Source of the DNA: Propionibacteriaceae bacterium
GTDB taxonomy: Bacteria; Actinomycetota; Actinomycetes; Propionibacteriales; Propionibacteriaceae
Assembly (NCBI GenBank): GCA_031285845.1
Contig: JAITVK010000028.1
Location: 60,919 to 124,918 of the forward strand
Length of the DNA stretch: 64,000 nucleotides
Direction: 5' to 3'
A program made the position numbers and the translations under genes. A model generated the notes under the pieces. The model was not told the DNA's origin. It saw nothing but the letters and a program-made list of their open reading frames with translations, and did no database searches. Shown piece by piece: positions 60,888-64,000 of this stretch (position 1 is the first letter of the stretch; every line of letters starts with the position of its first letter).

Positions 60888-61829
60888 ATGCTCTACGCGT
60901 CGACGAAAAAGGCGATTCCTCAAGTGCTCGCAGATGCTGGTCTGGTGGCCTGGATCGGGTTGTGGCTTTTCTTGTGCGTGAAGGCGCGTGACGCGGTGAT
61001 GCATTTCGCCGATCCGGCCTATTCCGCGCAGGACACCGCCAAAGGCATGGAGAGTTCGCTGTGGTCGGCGGCCAGTTCGATTCGGGACGTGCCGCTGGTC
61101 GGCTCGGTGTTGTCTCCCGCGCTGGGGACGTTTGGGCTGTCGGTGACGGGCTTGGTTGTCGCGATCCAGCAGTACATCGACATGGTCAAGGTGGCGTCGA
61201 TCGTGGTGGCTGTGATCGTGGCTGTCATTCCGATCGGGGTGTACCTCTGGAAGTGGTTGCCGTGGCGATTCGCTTTCGTACGGGAGGCGGCGGCTGGTCG
61301 AAAACTGTTGCCGGCTGACGCCAGTGCGGAGTTGTTCGCGTTGCGGGCGATCGCGCATGCGCCGATGCGAGACTTGGTTCAGATCTCGGTCGATCCGTTG
61401 GGGGCGTGGCGACGGGGCGAGATGGAGACGATTCGACGCTTGGCGAATCTGGAGTTGGCCCGTGACGGCCTGAAATTGCCGACGGGCTCGTCAAGCGTCA
61501 CGGTCTCGCCGGACATGGATCAGGTCGAGTCCGTGGGACAAGTGGGGTTCGCGGCCAGTGTCGAGCGTGTGGATCAGGTCGAGGCCATGGGGCAGGTCGA
61601 GAGTGCGGATCAGGCTGAGGGCCTGGTCCAGGTCGAGGCCGAGGATCAGACCGGGGCGGTGGAGCATCTGGTCCGACCGGTTGGCGTCGATCTTCCGTCG
61701 CATCGCGGCGCGTCCGGGCTATCGGGGTCGCGGTTGGCGCAGTTGCGCTCGAAACGTTGGAGCTCATACCGTGAGGAGTTGTCGTCGAGTGCCGCGGGCA
61801 TTCGCTCGAGCGAGGATTCTCAAAGTTGA
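60888..61829 (+). CDS. Membrane protein of unknown function with Val/Glu/Gln-rich tail
   Basis: 313 residues from the ATG at 60888; the open frame extends to 60774 without support. Hydrophobic segments are near residues 15-33 (GLVAWIGLWLFLCV), 70-90 (ALGTFGLSVTGLVVAIQQY) and 95-118 (VASIVVAVIVAVIPIGVYL). A conserved-looking soluble part follows (LFALRAIAHAPMRDLVQI), then about 80 residues of repeated DQVE, GQVE and DQAE words. Known family not recalled. It ends 107 bases before the dnaK start and could be read through into it. Confidence 0.72.
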   Translation: MLYASTKKAIPQVLADAGLVAWIGLWLFLCVKARDAVMHFADPAYSAQDTAKGMESSLWSAASSIRDVPLVGSVLSPALGTFGLSVTGLVVAIQQYIDMVKVASIVVAVIVAVIPIGVYLWKWLPWRFAFVREAAAGRKLLPADASAELFALRAIAHAPMRDLVQISVDPLGAWRRGEMETIRRLANLELARDGLKLPTGSSSVTVSPDMDQVESVGQVGFAASVERVDQVEAMGQVESADQAEGLVQVEAEDQTGAVEHLVRPVGVDLPSHRGASGLSGSRLAQLRSKRWSSYREELSSSAAGIRSSEDSQS

Positions 61830-61847
61830 GCGTGGCAGACTCAACTT
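61823..61847 (+). promoter_or_regulatory. Upstream HAIR-like inverted repeat (HspR operator)
   Basis: AAGTTGAG (61823-61830) and CTCAACTT (61840-61847) form a perfect 8-bp inverted repeat. It is close to the HAIR consensus CTTGAGT-N7-ACTCAAG bound by HspR. It overlaps the stop region of the preceding gene and lies 16 bases before HAIR2. Confidence 0.65.
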
Positions 61848-61850
61848 CAC

Positions 61851-63792
<1,942 letters not shown>

Positions 63793-63813
63793 TCGCTGAC
63801 GCCATCGCCGACT

Positions 63814-63849
63814 GGTGTGGGTGTGGGGCCAGACCCCCACAACCACACC
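63814..63849 (+). terminator. Hairpin after dnaK
   Basis: GGTGTGGGTGTGGGG (63814-63828) pairs with CCCCCACAACCACACC (63834-63849) with one mismatch, loop CCAGA. No T-run. It may reduce read-through from dnaK into the next gene or stabilise the dnaK message. Confidence 0.5.
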
Positions 63850-63965
63850 ACTCCCCGGCACGGGGTGGCCGAAGGCGCGCCGTCGGCCACGGCGATGGTG
63901 GCCAGTGGCGTGCGCCCGGATGAGCCCGTCGCGGGAGAGTCGATGTCGGGGGGCCGGGGGGGGAG

Positions 63966-64000
63966 GTGAGTCCAGGAATGAATGAGGAGGGGCCTGACCA
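63966..64000 (+). CDS. Start of next gene, probably grpE (cut by window end)
   Basis: Eleven codons are visible from the GTG at 63966; an in-frame ATG at 63978 is also possible. GGGGAGG stands just before the GTG. The peptide MSPGMNEEGPD is acidic, as GrpE N termini are, and grpE commonly follows dnaK in actinobacteria. The call rests on position alone. Confidence 0.35.
   Translation, partial: MSPGMNEEGPD

Noticed and set aside
60578..60889. A 103-codon minus-strand frame
   Set aside because: No ribosome site, composition unlike its neighbours, and it covers the likely promoter of the plus-strand membrane protein.

Overview
The window is high-GC DNA with dense, mostly co-oriented genes, GTG starts, apparently leaderless promoters, short hairpins without U-tracts and a dnaK gene behind HspR-type (HAIR) inverted repeats. 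This points to an actinobacterium, plausibly a member of the Propionibacteriales. A complete [FeFe]-hydrogenase suggests that the organism ferments or lives at least part-time without oxygen. The taxonomic placement is inference. No rRNA, tRNA, intact insertion sequence or prophage was recognised.

Layout. 1-9.3 kb is sugar and general metabolism: the end of a LacI regulator coupled to a GH92 alpha-mannosidase-like protein, a YdhF-type aldo/keto reductase, a tiny winged-helix protein, a DUF1801 protein, galactokinase, a YegP protein and an MFS exporter. 9.6-13.4 kb is a tightly overlapping four-gene envelope operon: an OmpA-domain lipoprotein, two unknown soluble proteins and a four-helix membrane protein. 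13.5-21.6 kb on the minus strand holds a sensor kinase, then a trimodular flavoprotein/[FeFe]-hydrogenase whose stop codon overlaps the start of a NitT/TauT-type ABC transporter operon, then a LuxR-type response regulator. 21.8-26.8 kb has a glycerophosphodiesterase, a SufR-like cysteine-rich regulator and a large LuxR-family ATPase regulator.

27.1-38.9 kb is one 3,950-residue surface protein made of many Ig-like repeats with a VAPTG-type sorting signal. 39.4-44.1 kb is a glycerol cluster: an AGPS-like flavoprotein, a glycerol kinase and GlpD. 44.2-47.2 kb has a DUF3043 membrane protein, a shortened glycerate-kinase-like protein, an ErpA/IscA-type carrier and a NagD-like phosphatase. 47.2-48.0 kb is gene-free and carries a three-repeat CRISPR-like array of exact 61-bp period. 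48.0-64.0 kb holds a sortase-like protein, Tag glycosylase, IlvD, a sirtuin, a GH3 glycosidase with divergent LacI regulator, a flavin-binding protein, a TM2 protein, a coupled cysteine desulfurase-MnmA pair for tRNA thiolation, a membrane protein, DnaK and the probable start of grpE.

Connections. The most interesting unit is hydrogenase plus ABC transporter, flanked by an orphan-looking kinase and response regulator. The sortase at 48 kb is a candidate to anchor the giant surface protein. The two LacI/glycosidase pairs are local carbohydrate circuits. The glycerol genes and the glycerophosphodiesterase can both feed glycerol 3-phosphate into central metabolism. The four-gene OmpA-lipoprotein operon matches no system I can name.
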